A stretch of DNA of 21,895 nt from a bacterium (GTDB lineage Bacteria; Hydrogenedentota; Hydrogenedentia; Hydrogenedentiales; SLHB01). Below, piece by piece: positions 16,401 to 21,895 of the stretch. Made by a program: the position numbers and the translations under genes. Within the stretch, counting starts at the first letter, position 1; each line of letters opens with the position of its first letter. The stretch is taken from positions 1-21,895 of the forward strand of contig JAAEQP010000855.1 of NCBI GenBank assembly GCA_024231375.1, written 5' to 3'. The notes under the pieces are model-generated. The model was not told the DNA's origin and did no database searches. It saw only the letters and a list, made by a program, of their open reading frames with translations.

Positions 16401-16782
16401 CGGCACGTGGTCCGACGAGGAAGGCGCGCGTACGGTCGATCTTAAAGAGGCCATGTTGCCCATGGTGGAGTTTGGACGGATCTACGCCGTCCGCGAGGGG
16501 TTTGCCGAGACCAATACGCTGGCCCGGCTGGAACGCATGGCGCGGTTGGGCCTGTACTCCGAGCAGGGACACGAGGAAACCGCGGTGGCCTATGAGTATC
16601 TGATGCGGATACGGTTGCGGCACCAGGCGGAAGCGCTCAAAGCCGGACTGAAGCCCGACAACGAACTGGAACCCAAGGCCCTGACCCACATCGAGACCGA
16701 GACCCTGCGCGAAGCCTTCGCGCAAATCGCGACGATACAGAAACACCTGAGCTACGATTTCCTGGGCGTGGACGAGGGGTGA
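13441..16782 (+). CDS. PHP phosphoesterase - Cache - PAS - CBS pair - DUF294 nucleotidyltransferase fusion
   Basis: 1113 residues in one unbroken frame; start ATG at 13441 with GGTG about 7 nt upstream. Residues 7-250 form a PHP domain of the YciV/TrpH type, with metal ligands in HCHSD (His10, His12, Asp14), DHDT (His42, Asp43), GVE (Glu67), AHP (His154) and GTDFH (Asp211, His213). A membrane segment lies at about 270-292. Residues 300-450 are a single-Cache domain (DYFWVTDMHPRMVLHPY; KLFEPWGWIVGTGIYVDD), and a second membrane segment lies at 458-481. A PAS domain spans about 498-625 and two CBS repeats about 655-775. The DUF294 (GlnD-like) nucleotidyltransferase is marked by GSQGRQEETLVTDQDNG with Asp855/Asp857, and a DUF294 C-terminal domain follows to about 1105. 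The topology puts Cache outside and the PHP and CBS/DUF294 parts in the cytoplasm. It lies after DUF485/ActP and probably regulates or responds to that transporter. Confidence 0.9.
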   Translation: MSEKTRVNFHCHSDLSDGALPPEQMAALLARDGVRYASLVDHDTIAGLERFEDTLKRKGVGFIPGVEVTAGLGGREVHLLGYGFDTSYEPLRDLLDSIRRRRTIHIQSAIESLRGTLSGGGGDDAEEKEPGALVDCARVIKIIHEAGGHVFLAHPLSLVPDPLDLERFLVELKSLGLDGVEAYYAPYAGDVRAALADLARKHGLAVVAGTDFHRAEHPHADQPGMDVPTETWKQFRDLLRVQPEDSAVGSRKRSGDGVPMHRHWFRWRRYLLGVVVPVLLTIALFEFAIFDVFVPAFENALLTRKRDVNKDLTAVAVSILEEYDQEVQAGDMPLDDAQRLAIERLRYMRYGPEGKDYFWVTDMHPRMVLHPYRTELEGQDLTAYEDRQGKLLFLEFVKEVTDDGEGFVDYMWQWKDNPSRVAPKLSYVKLFEPWGWIVGTGIYVDDVEAEIHRISRHLINVSLAITGIVAILLFFIAQQGLTMERQRRRAEDALRDSHERYRTLVESAAEGTLMVLEGKCVFANRTLLNLLGYTEDELPLLDLFDLLPPGQLDSSPTLRYFTDLIEGKPCPQDHVGQLRQKSGATIDAAVTVGKTVLGGRSGFVITVRDASSERARMSVASQGAAPAPWLVQDLQASLMFLNEPIRPYLKEPPACPMDMSVREAARLMTRHDSSAALVMGPSGEAVGMVTDTDLRERVLAGTAELHRPVYEIMSSPLISVGDDALVYEAILRMQECDIEHLVVRDAEGTPTGLVRDSDLLQFHRYASAVVTREIERADSPEEIAEARARLPVIVTALLEAGTRPQSVMRFISAVHDAATTRLLRLALDRHGPPPVRFAFVCMGSQGRQEETLVTDQDNGIIYEDAEGEAAEAADAYFTALSKDVCSWLDKVGYDYCVGGVMAQNALWRGPLSKWRRQLGQWIAASEPTDLLKFDMVFDFRCVYGATDLVNALRGTVSDDVKRHSAFLLHFARNALRYKPPVGWFGQLGTWSDEEGARTVDLKEAMLPMVEFGRIYAVREGFAETNTLARLERMARLGLYSEQGHEETAVAYEYLMRIRLRHQAEALKAGLKPDNELEPKALTHIETETLREAFAQIATIQKHLSYDFLGVDEG

Positions 16783-16787
16783 AGGAC

Positions 16788-16885
16788 GGGGCTGTTGAAG
16801 AAGTCTGCACACAGGGCCAAGCCGCGGAAAAGCAGGGACAGTCCCGTCTCGCTTCGCTCGCTTGGTACAGTCCCTGTTTTTCCGC
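16788..16885. repeat. Intergenic repeat related to the MITE-like element, with a 16-bp inverted repeat
   Basis: GGGGCTGTTGAAGAAGTCT at 16788-16806 matches 3279-3297 at 17 of 19 positions, and about 33 bp on a second block (GCCGCG...GGGACAG, 16821-16841) also matches the order seen at 3315-3335. Here 16824-16839 and 16870-16885 form an inverted repeat matching at 15 of 16 positions, with a small GGGACaGTCCC palindrome inside. It fills the gap between the fusion gene and the DUF3592 gene and has no coding capacity. Confidence 0.6.
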
Positions 16886-16931
16886 TAAGGGCGAGTAGAC
16901 CTCATGAAGGTACAAGGAAGGGGGTGCGAGG

Positions 16932-17465
16932 ATGAGTCTGGCAATACGAATCGGTTTCGCGGCGGCCATGGTTGCCATCGGGGTGGCGAGCTACTTTGGG
17001 GGCGTCCATTTTGGCCGGATCGCGAGAGAAAGCAAGTCGTGGCCAACCGTCACGGCACGCATCACGCGTTCCGAGATGGAGGAAAGCGAGAAGGCGCGGA
17101 AACGCAACAACCGCACGGTCTACGACCGTTACTACAAAGCTAAGATCGGCTATGAATACACCGTGGACGGACAGACCTACACGTCCGACCGCATCGCCGT
17201 CATTGGCGCTGGTGCGTCGAAGGTGCGGCGTTCCGCCGAGACGAAGATCCAGCGCTATCCGGTGGGCAAGGAGGTGAACGCCTACTACAATCCGGAGAAG
17301 CCCAGCTACGCGATCCTTGAGCCGGGCGAGGCGGGGCTACGGAGCGGGTGGTTTCTCAAGGCGCTTGGCGTGCTGCTCGGGTGTGTCGGCATCTTCCTGG
17401 GCTTCTTCGCGAACCGATTCACCTTCCGGCACGGACGTATGTCGATCACGCCCGGGAACATCTGA
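16932..17465 (+). CDS. DUF3592-type membrane protein
   Basis: 177 residues, ATG at 16932 with an AGGAAGGGGG tract upstream and GAGG adjacent to it. An N-terminal membrane segment lies at about residues 6-27 (IGFAAAMVAIGVASYFGGVHF) and a C-terminal one at about 139-160 (WFLKALGVLLGCVGIFLGFFA). Between them is a beta-rich stretch, SWPTVTARITRSEM...YKAKIGYEYTVDGQTYTSDRI...YPVGKEVNAYYNPEKPSYAILEPG. That pattern, the W-P-x-x-x-A-x-I opening and the YNPxxPxxAxLEPG ending, is typical of DUF3592 proteins. Function is unknown. It sits alone between an intergenic repeat and a promoter-led dehydrogenase gene. Confidence 0.85.
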   Translation: MSLAIRIGFAAAMVAIGVASYFGGVHFGRIARESKSWPTVTARITRSEMEESEKARKRNNRTVYDRYYKAKIGYEYTVDGQTYTSDRIAVIGAGASKVRRSAETKIQRYPVGKEVNAYYNPEKPSYAILEPGEAGLRSGWFLKALGVLLGCVGIFLGFFANRFTFRHGRMSITPGNI

Positions 17466-17483
17466 GCGGGGTGAGTGTCTCTC

Positions 17484-17512
17484 TTGCGGCGGGACACGAG
17501 GTGGTCTAGAAT
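17484..17512 (+). promoter_or_regulatory. Sigma70-like promoter for the dehydrogenase gene
   Basis: TTGCGG (17484-17489) and TAGAAT (17507-17512) are separated by exactly 17 nt. Transcription would start near 17519, about 32 nt before the ATG at 17551. This is the best-formed -35/-10 pair found in the window. Confidence 0.6.
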
Positions 17513-17550
17513 CGCGGGTAGAGACCAGGCAACACGGGAGGATCGGCCAG

Positions 17551-18651
17551 ATGAGTTCGACGGCCCATGTAACCGAATTGCCCACCGCCATGCGGGCGGT
17601 GGTGTGCCACGGCGTGCGGGACTACCGCCTGGAAGACGTGCCCGTTCCCACCGTGGGTCCGGAAGAGCTTCTGGTGAAGGTCCACGACTGCGGCATCTGC
17701 GCGAGCGACATCAAGTGTTACACAGGCGCGCCGTTGTTCTGGGGCGACGAGCACCGGCGGCCCTATGTGGATGGCCCTGTCATCCCCGGGCACGAGTTCA
17801 CGGGCGAAGTCGTGGCGCTGGGTCCTGGCGCGGGCGACAAGCATGGCGTGGTCATTGGCGACCGGGTGGTGGCCGAGCAGATCGTGCCGTGTGAGGAATG
17901 CCGCTACTGCCGGCGTGGCCTCTATTGGCTATGTACGGAGGCCTGGATCTTCGGGTTCAAGAAACGCGTGCATGGCGGCATGGCCGAATACATGAAGTTT
18001 CCCGCGAAATCGCGGGTGTACAAGGTTCCCGAACACATTTCGGCGCGGCATGCGGCGCTTATCGAACCCCTTGCGTGCGCCATTCATGCGGTCGAGCGCG
18101 GTACCATCCAACTCGGCGACGTGGTCGTGCAGGTGGGATGCGGCACGCTCGGGTTGTGTATGGTGGCCGCGGCCCGGTTGAAGAATCCGGGCCTGCTCAT
18201 CGCGTTGGACCTTATCGACTCGCGGTTGGCCCTGGCCGAGGAGTTCGGCGCCGACATGACCTTCAACCCCAACAACGAAGACGTCGTGAAGCGCATCCTC
18301 GACCTGACGGAAGGATACGGATGCGACGTGTTGATTGAGGCCACGGGGAACCACGAAGCCATCACGCCGTCGCTGCACATGATTCGCAAAGCAGGCACCT
18401 TCGTGGAGTTCAGCGTCATGCGCGAATCGAGTGCCGTCGATTGGACCATCATCGGCGACGGCAAGGAACTGAACATCCACGGCGCGCATCTGGGACCTTA
18501 CGCGTTCCCCACGGCCGTTGACTACCTTGCGCGTGGACTCGTCAACGTGGAGCCCATCGTGACGGATCATCTTCCGTTGGTGAAGTTCGAGGAGGGATTT
18601 CGGGCGGTCGAGAATCCTGAGGATTCCATCAAGATTCTGTTAAAACCCTAG
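17551..18651 (+). CDS. Zinc-dependent alcohol dehydrogenase, erythritol/L-threitol-dehydrogenase-like
   Basis: 366 residues; ATG at 17551 with GGGAGG at 17535-17540, so the longer open frame upstream is not used. It belongs to the medium-chain dehydrogenase/reductase family. Catalytic zinc ligands are Cys50 (GICASD), His81-Glu82 (GHEF) and Glu172 (IEPL). Structural zinc cysteines are 114, 117, 120 and 128 (CEECRYCRRGLYWLC). The Rossmann loop is GCGTLG (196-201), followed by ALDLIDSR with Asp at the NAD-selective position. The stretch GICASDIKCYTGAPLFWGDE, the EQIVPCEECRYC block and the C-terminal DWTIIGDGKELNIHGAHLGPY closely resemble erythritol/L-threitol dehydrogenase (EltD) as I recall it. 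The likely reaction is NAD-dependent oxidation of a small polyol to a ketose. Family is certain; substrate is moderate. Confidence 0.88.
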   Translation: MSSTAHVTELPTAMRAVVCHGVRDYRLEDVPVPTVGPEELLVKVHDCGICASDIKCYTGAPLFWGDEHRRPYVDGPVIPGHEFTGEVVALGPGAGDKHGVVIGDRVVAEQIVPCEECRYCRRGLYWLCTEAWIFGFKKRVHGGMAEYMKFPAKSRVYKVPEHISARHAALIEPLACAIHAVERGTIQLGDVVVQVGCGTLGLCMVAAARLKNPGLLIALDLIDSRLALAEEFGADMTFNPNNEDVVKRILDLTEGYGCDVLIEATGNHEAITPSLHMIRKAGTFVEFSVMRESSAVDWTIIGDGKELNIHGAHLGPYAFPTAVDYLARGLVNVEPIVTDHLPLVKFEEGFRAVENPEDSIKILLKP

Positions 18652-18681
18652 GTGCCAGCCGCCAAGGCGGGAGGAGCGCGC

Positions 18682-19920
18682 ATGAGTTGCCAGTTCTGCG
18701 GGGGGACGGTTCCGGAAGGGGCAGGGCACTGCCTTCGATGTGGGCGGCCCCAACCGGGGGGCGCGCAGGGACCCCCGCCACCACCATCGTCGCCGCCGCC
18801 ACCACCAGGCGGGAATGGCGGCGATGTGGGACCCGCGCCGCAGATCGTACAGGTGCAGATGGGAGCGGGGGCTCCGGCTGCGCCTCAGGGCGGGGGAGCG
18901 GGCATGGTCCTGGGCATCTTCGCGCTGCTCTTCGGCTTGGCGGCTCTGGGACTCTCGTTCGTTCCGTGCATCAATCTCTTCGCGGTGATTCCCGGCTTCC
19001 TCGGGTTTCTGTTCGGGATCATCGGCTGGGTTGTCGCCGCCAAGCGCCAAACAGGGAAGGGCCTTTCCATTGCGGGGGTCGTCCTCTCGGTACTTGCGAT
19101 GACCTGGGCACCCATACTGGTCTTCTTCGTTCTCGGCGCGATGGGACAAAGTCTGAAGGAGGAACTGTCTTCCTTGCCCGGTCCCGCATCGTCCACGCCC
19201 TCCGCATCGCCCGTCACCCTGACGACAAGCCGCCCGACCAGCAGTTCAGCGTCGCGATCCAGGGGGCGGACCGCGAGTCCCCGCATCGTGACACGGGACC
19301 CCGCGTCGACCACGTCGTCCACTACTTCCGACGGGTCGGCGGGCGAGAGTTCGGAGATTCAAGCCGAGATCGTCAAGCTGGCCCGGGGAGCGGCCGGGAT
19401 GGTGCGGAACGATGTGTGGGGCGAGGTGGACGCGTTGCGGGAGCGAATTGACGAACTGGAGGATGAAGGCAATCAACTTCCTTTGCATGAGCAACTGGAC
19501 CGGCTGATCGTGAGCGTGGTGGAGGTTGACCTGAACCGGCACTACGCGGCGGCGGCGGACCGGTACAACCGGAACGACCTGCGCGGGGCCAAGAGCGAGT
19601 GCGATGCGGCACTGCAGTTGATGACGTCGCCTGACCTTCCGCTTACCCGTACCCCGCAGGATTCCTCTGTGTTGAGCGGAATCCAGGCGCTGGCGGCCCA
19701 GATCGACATGGCTGCCAATCCCGTGACCCGTTTTCAGGTGACTGGTTTCACGAGCATGGGTGGGGAAGACGTGGCGAACCTGCGCGATCTCATGACCGGC
19801 AAGCGCGTGACGGCCCGTGAAGGTGTGACGGTGGGTCCCTATACGATTGAGGCGGTGAGCAAGGATGACGGGACGGTGACCTTGAGCGACGGCGCGAAGA
19901 CCTTCGACATCAAGCGATAG
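18682..19920 (+). CDS. Zinc-ribbon membrane protein with proline-rich linker (DUF4190-like)
   Basis: 412 residues from the ATG at 18682, chosen for the strong GGGAGGAG site 5-6 nt upstream; a GTG at 18652, directly after the dehydrogenase stop, would add ten residues. It begins with a one-ribbon zinc motif, Cys3, Cys6, Cys17, Cys20 (CQFCG...CLRCGRP), then a proline/glycine linker (residues 22-70). Three membrane segments follow at about 74-95, 97-120 and 128-155, with the layout of DUF4190 proteins. Next is a Ser/Thr-rich tail (165-225), a charged helical or coiled-coil region (240-315; RERIDELEDEGNQLP) and a compact C-terminal beta domain ending TLSDGAKTFDIKR. Function is unknown. It may share the dehydrogenase transcript because the gap is 30 bp. 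Confidence 0.8.
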   Translation: MSCQFCGGTVPEGAGHCLRCGRPQPGGAQGPPPPPSSPPPPPGGNGGDVGPAPQIVQVQMGAGAPAAPQGGGAGMVLGIFALLFGLAALGLSFVPCINLFAVIPGFLGFLFGIIGWVVAAKRQTGKGLSIAGVVLSVLAMTWAPILVFFVLGAMGQSLKEELSSLPGPASSTPSASPVTLTTSRPTSSSASRSRGRTASPRIVTRDPASTTSSTTSDGSAGESSEIQAEIVKLARGAAGMVRNDVWGEVDALRERIDELEDEGNQLPLHEQLDRLIVSVVEVDLNRHYAAAADRYNRNDLRGAKSECDAALQLMTSPDLPLTRTPQDSSVLSGIQALAAQIDMAANPVTRFQVTGFTSMGGEDVANLRDLMTGKRVTAREGVTVGPYTIEAVSKDDGTVTLSDGAKTFDIKR

Positions 19921-19990
19921 AGCACCTTAACCAATTCTGTAGTCGCATCTGCTGGTTGCGGCGTCGGCTGACCGCGTCACGAAACCTCGC

Positions 19991-20015
19991 CGTGGCCCTG
20001 CCACGCCTGCATTTT
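19991..20015 (+). terminator. Possible weak intrinsic terminator between convergent genes
   Basis: CGTGGC (19991-19996) and GCCACG (20000-20005) form a 6-bp stem with a 3-nt loop, followed after 6 nt by TTTT. It lies 70 bp after the stop of the zinc-ribbon gene. The stem is short and the T-run displaced, so the call is weak. The 19921-20066 gap holds nothing else that I can support. Confidence 0.3.
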
Positions 20016-20066
20016 CGTTCCTTGCCAGCCTCGTCCTCACTGGCGCAGCTGCGGCCACACAATTAC

Positions 20067-21509
20067 CTAAAGCGCTCTAGGCAGTGTCTCGTCGCTGGGC
20101 TGGGTCCGGACCACCGGGTAGAACCAGGCGATGACGGCCGCGATGATGACGGGTACCGCCGCGATGGGGCCGATGGCCAGCACGCCGTTGGGCCGTTCCA
20201 CCGAGTTGCCCCAGAGGTCCATGGGGACAGTGGCCACGTAAACGGCGAGCGCCTGAGCACCCTTCCATGACATCCCGCTGATGCCTACGTAGACGGATTC
20301 GCGCCGTTCGCCGGACTTGGCGGCGTCCTGGTCGACCACCTGCCCCATGAGAGGCGCATACAACGCGAAGAGCAATCCCTGGGCCATACCTACGATGGAG
20401 AACATGATGGCCGCGGCGACGATTTTCGTGCCGACCGCCCACGGGACGATTGTCAGAACGTACATGATGGGCAGCATGACCGCCACGGTCGCAATGGCGA
20501 TGAACAAGAGCCACTTGGGCGCAATGCGTTTGGACAGCCAGGGGATGGCAGGCAAGACGAGGATAGCGGCCAGTACGAAGGGTCCCATGAGTGCCGACAC
20601 CATGGCCTCGCTGCCGCCGAGTCCTATCTCCACCCAGTAGGGGAGAACCTTTTGAACGGCCAGGAAACCGACATTGAAGAACAGCATGATTATGAACCAC
20701 ATGATGAACAGGCGGTTCGTGAGGGCCGCTTTCAGTTGTATCCGGACCGGGGCGCGTTTGACGGTCGCGTCATCTCGGTATCGTTCCCGAAGAATCCAGG
20801 TCGGGCCTTGGAGTGCGATGAGGCCGATGATGGCGACAATGATGCCCATGCGTTGGTAGCCTAAGGCTGAGAACGCGGGCTGGCCATTCTCAGCAACGGT
20901 GTGCCGCGCGGGATCGAGAGCCTCGATGAGAAATCCCGGCATGACAGCCGCCAGTGCGATTCCCACCATCATCCCGACGGAGTAGTAGGCGCCCAATTTC
21001 ATGCGGGCGTGTTGGGAACGCGCGATTTCGGGTTGCAGGGAGTTGATGGGCACCATGCATATGGTGAAGAAGGCCCAATGCAGGCATACCATCACCATGG
21101 CGTACCAGAAGTTGGCGGATGACGTGCCTTCCACCGGCGGGTACCAGAAGGCGATGCCCGTCACGGTCATGAAGATGGATCCCCAGAAGATGAAGGGGCG
21201 GCGGCGTCCTGAGATGGGTACCAGTCGAAAGCGCCCGGTGGTACGGGTCTTGTCGGACCAGAATCCCACCAGCGGGTCGGTGATGGCGTCGAACAGCATG
21301 CCGACGGCGAACACGGTGCCCACGAGGCCGACACCGACATAGATGGTGCGGCCCGTGCCTTCGGACTGGGAGTAGAAGTAGGTGCCCCATTGCTGGATCA
21401 CCTCGGAGGCCACCTGTACGCCCCCGGCCGCCACGGCGATGGCGACGCCCTCGACCCAGGTGAATTCCGCTTTCCCCCTTGAACCCATGGGAGACGATGG
21501 TACCAACAT
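20067..21509 (-). CDS. GPH-family (MelB-like) MFS sugar:cation symporter
   Basis: 480 residues with about twelve membrane segments. Glycoside-pentoside-hexuronide family marks are in the N-terminal half: GMLFDAITDPLVGFWSDKTRTT followed by GRRRPFIFWGS, and HWAFFTICMVPINSLQPEIA with the family's conserved proline and acidic residue after the NSL. The second half begins near LKAALTNRLFIMWF. These transporters move sugars or glycosides with Na+ or H+ and suit the glycan-degrading genes at 1018-10828, although this gene is apart from them. The ATG at 21509 has no clear ribosome-binding site; an ATG at 21488 (MGSRGKAEFTW) would remove only seven non-conserved residues and is a real alternative. It is convergent with the zinc-ribbon gene and divergent from the lipoprotein gene. 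Substrate is unknown. Confidence 0.9.
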   Translation of the reverse strand: MLVPSSPMGSRGKAEFTWVEGVAIAVAAGGVQVASEVIQQWGTYFYSQSEGTGRTIYVGVGLVGTVFAVGMLFDAITDPLVGFWSDKTRTTGRFRLVPISGRRRPFIFWGSIFMTVTGIAFWYPPVEGTSSANFWYAMVMVCLHWAFFTICMVPINSLQPEIARSQHARMKLGAYYSVGMMVGIALAAVMPGFLIEALDPARHTVAENGQPAFSALGYQRMGIIVAIIGLIALQGPTWILRERYRDDATVKRAPVRIQLKAALTNRLFIMWFIIMLFFNVGFLAVQKVLPYWVEIGLGGSEAMVSALMGPFVLAAILVLPAIPWLSKRIAPKWLLFIAIATVAVMLPIMYVLTIVPWAVGTKIVAAAIMFSIVGMAQGLLFALYAPLMGQVVDQDAAKSGERRESVYVGISGMSWKGAQALAVYVATVPMDLWGNSVERPNGVLAIGPIAAVPVIIAAVIAWFYPVVRTQPSDETLPRAL

Positions 21510-21570
21510 CGGGCGCGGGATGGAAGTGCTTCGCGGCGGGAAGGGCTTCTGGCTTCATGATGATTCCGCC

Positions 21571-21652
21571 GTCCCTACGGGACTTCTCGTGATGGATGCC
21601 GCTTTCCCAGGAATGAATTCCTGGGCAATCTTCGGGTCGTCCCTTCCGGGAC
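21571..21652. repeat. Three-hairpin intergenic repeat
   Basis: Three palindromes follow in series: GTCCC-TAC-GGGAC (21571-21583), CCCAGGAAT-GA-ATTCCTGGG (21606-21625) and GTCCC-TTCC-GGGAC (21639-21652). The outer two are near copies of each other. This design resembles dispersed multi-hairpin intergenic repeats that I recall from PVC-group and related genomes, but copy number cannot be seen from one window. It lies between the divergent symporter and lipoprotein genes. Confidence 0.65.
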
Positions 21653-21671
21653 TCGGCAAGAATGCCTGCTC

Positions 21672-21689
21672 GCAATTGAGTGCAATTGC
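21672..21689. promoter_or_regulatory. Palindromic operator candidate GCAATTG-N4-CAATTGC
   Basis: A perfect 7-bp inverted repeat with a 4-nt centre, AT-rich in a GC-rich surround, ends 30 nt before the putative -10 of the lipoprotein gene. Size and position suit binding of a dimeric regulator, for example of the LacI or GntR kind, but no regulator gene is in the window. Confidence 0.45.
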
Positions 21690-21710
21690 TCTGAAGTGCG
21701 TCGCGGCGGG

Positions 21711-21725
21711 GCGGATGTGTATACT
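21711..21725 (+). promoter_or_regulatory. Putative promoter core (GCGGATGTGTATACT) for the lipoprotein gene
   Basis: TATACT at 21720-21725 starts 56 nt before the ATG at 21776. It is nearly identical to the core at 6942-6956. No -35 consensus is visible. Confidence 0.45.
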
Positions 21726-21775
21726 GGCGTGAAACGAATCGGCTGGATGAAATGGCGGGTCACAAAGGGGGTATT

Positions 21776-21895
21776 ATGCGCGCAAAGAGATTGCTATTCG
21801 GGGCACTTGCCATCGTTCTTGCGGTGGGATGCGGCGGACCCAAACCGGACGGCTCAGACGACGGGGCCGCACCGGACGCGGCCGTCAAGGGCACC
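21776..21895 (+). CDS. N-terminus of a lipoprotein, cut by window edge
   Basis: 40 codons are visible from the ATG at 21776, with AAAGGGGG 5 nt upstream. The sequence MRAKRLLFGALAIVLAVGC is a lipoprotein signal peptide: positive N-end, hydrophobic core, lipobox ending in Cys19. It is followed by a flexible Gly/Asp/Pro-rich linker (GGPKPDGSDDGAAPDAAVKGT) and the frame is open to the edge. Such starts are common in solute-binding lipoproteins of ABC transporters, and a neighbouring sugar symporter would suit that, but nothing visible proves it. Confidence 0.75.
   Translation, partial: MRAKRLLFGALAIVLAVGCGGPKPDGSDDGAAPDAAVKGT

Noticed and set aside
15457..16812. Minus-strand open frame of 451 codons opposite the DUF294 region
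   Set aside because: Shadow of the CBS and nucleotidyltransferase domains; no own motifs.
17317..17550. N-terminal extension of the dehydrogenase
   Set aside because: It overlaps the DUF3592 gene and the promoter at 17484-17512; the ATG at 17551 has GGGAGG and gives a normal family length.
1..21895. CRISPR array, tRNA, rRNA, integrase or transposase genes
   Set aside because: No regularly spaced direct repeats, no cloverleaf or rRNA-like sequence and no recombinase motif were found on either strand.

Overview
The window reads as chromosomal DNA from a high-GC, Gram-negative, polysaccharide-degrading bacterium. The combination of a lipoprotein-type formylglycine sulfatase, secreted SGNH esterase, uroporphyrinogen-decarboxylase (URO-D)-like protein, secreted glycoside-hydrolase-like TIM barrels, a long beta-helix protein and a GPH-type sugar symporter is typical of PVC-group bacteria and of Candidatus Hydrogenedentota. 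This placement is inference from gene content; there is no rRNA or other marker gene here.

Layout. Positions 1-927 (minus) hold a GT4 glycosyltransferase cut by the left edge. Positions 1018-3242 (minus) hold a translationally coupled pair, a URO-D-like protein and a secreted SGNH hydrolase. A gap of about 320 bp follows that contains a 191-bp MITE-like element with 33-bp inverted repeats. Positions 3561-10828 (plus) hold a run of exported proteins: a GH-like TIM barrel, a sulfatase, a beta-helix protein resembling GH141, and a second GH-like TIM barrel. Together with the minus-strand pair they look like a glycan-catabolism locus without SusC/SusD.

After a hairpin-rich 340-bp spacer, 11169-16782 (plus) holds a transport and signalling unit: a DUF485 protein, an ActP-like sodium/solute symporter, and a 1113-residue fusion of PHP phosphoesterase, TM-Cache-TM, PAS, CBS pair and DUF294 nucleotidyltransferase. 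Positions 16932-19920 hold a DUF3592 membrane protein, an erythritol/threitol-dehydrogenase-like enzyme and a zinc-ribbon membrane protein. A convergent GPH/MFS symporter (20067-21509, minus) and the start of a lipoprotein gene (21776 to the edge) close the window, separated by a hairpin-rich repeat.

The most notable item is the fusion protein. DUF294/CBS proteins are known companions of DUF485/ActP symporters, with a DnaQ-like exonuclease as a further neighbour in some proteobacteria. Here a PHP phosphoesterase is fused to a Cache sensor and the DUF294 module, which looks like a one-polypeptide version with a different nuclease or phosphatase fold. No tRNA, rRNA, CRISPR array, transposase or phage gene was seen.
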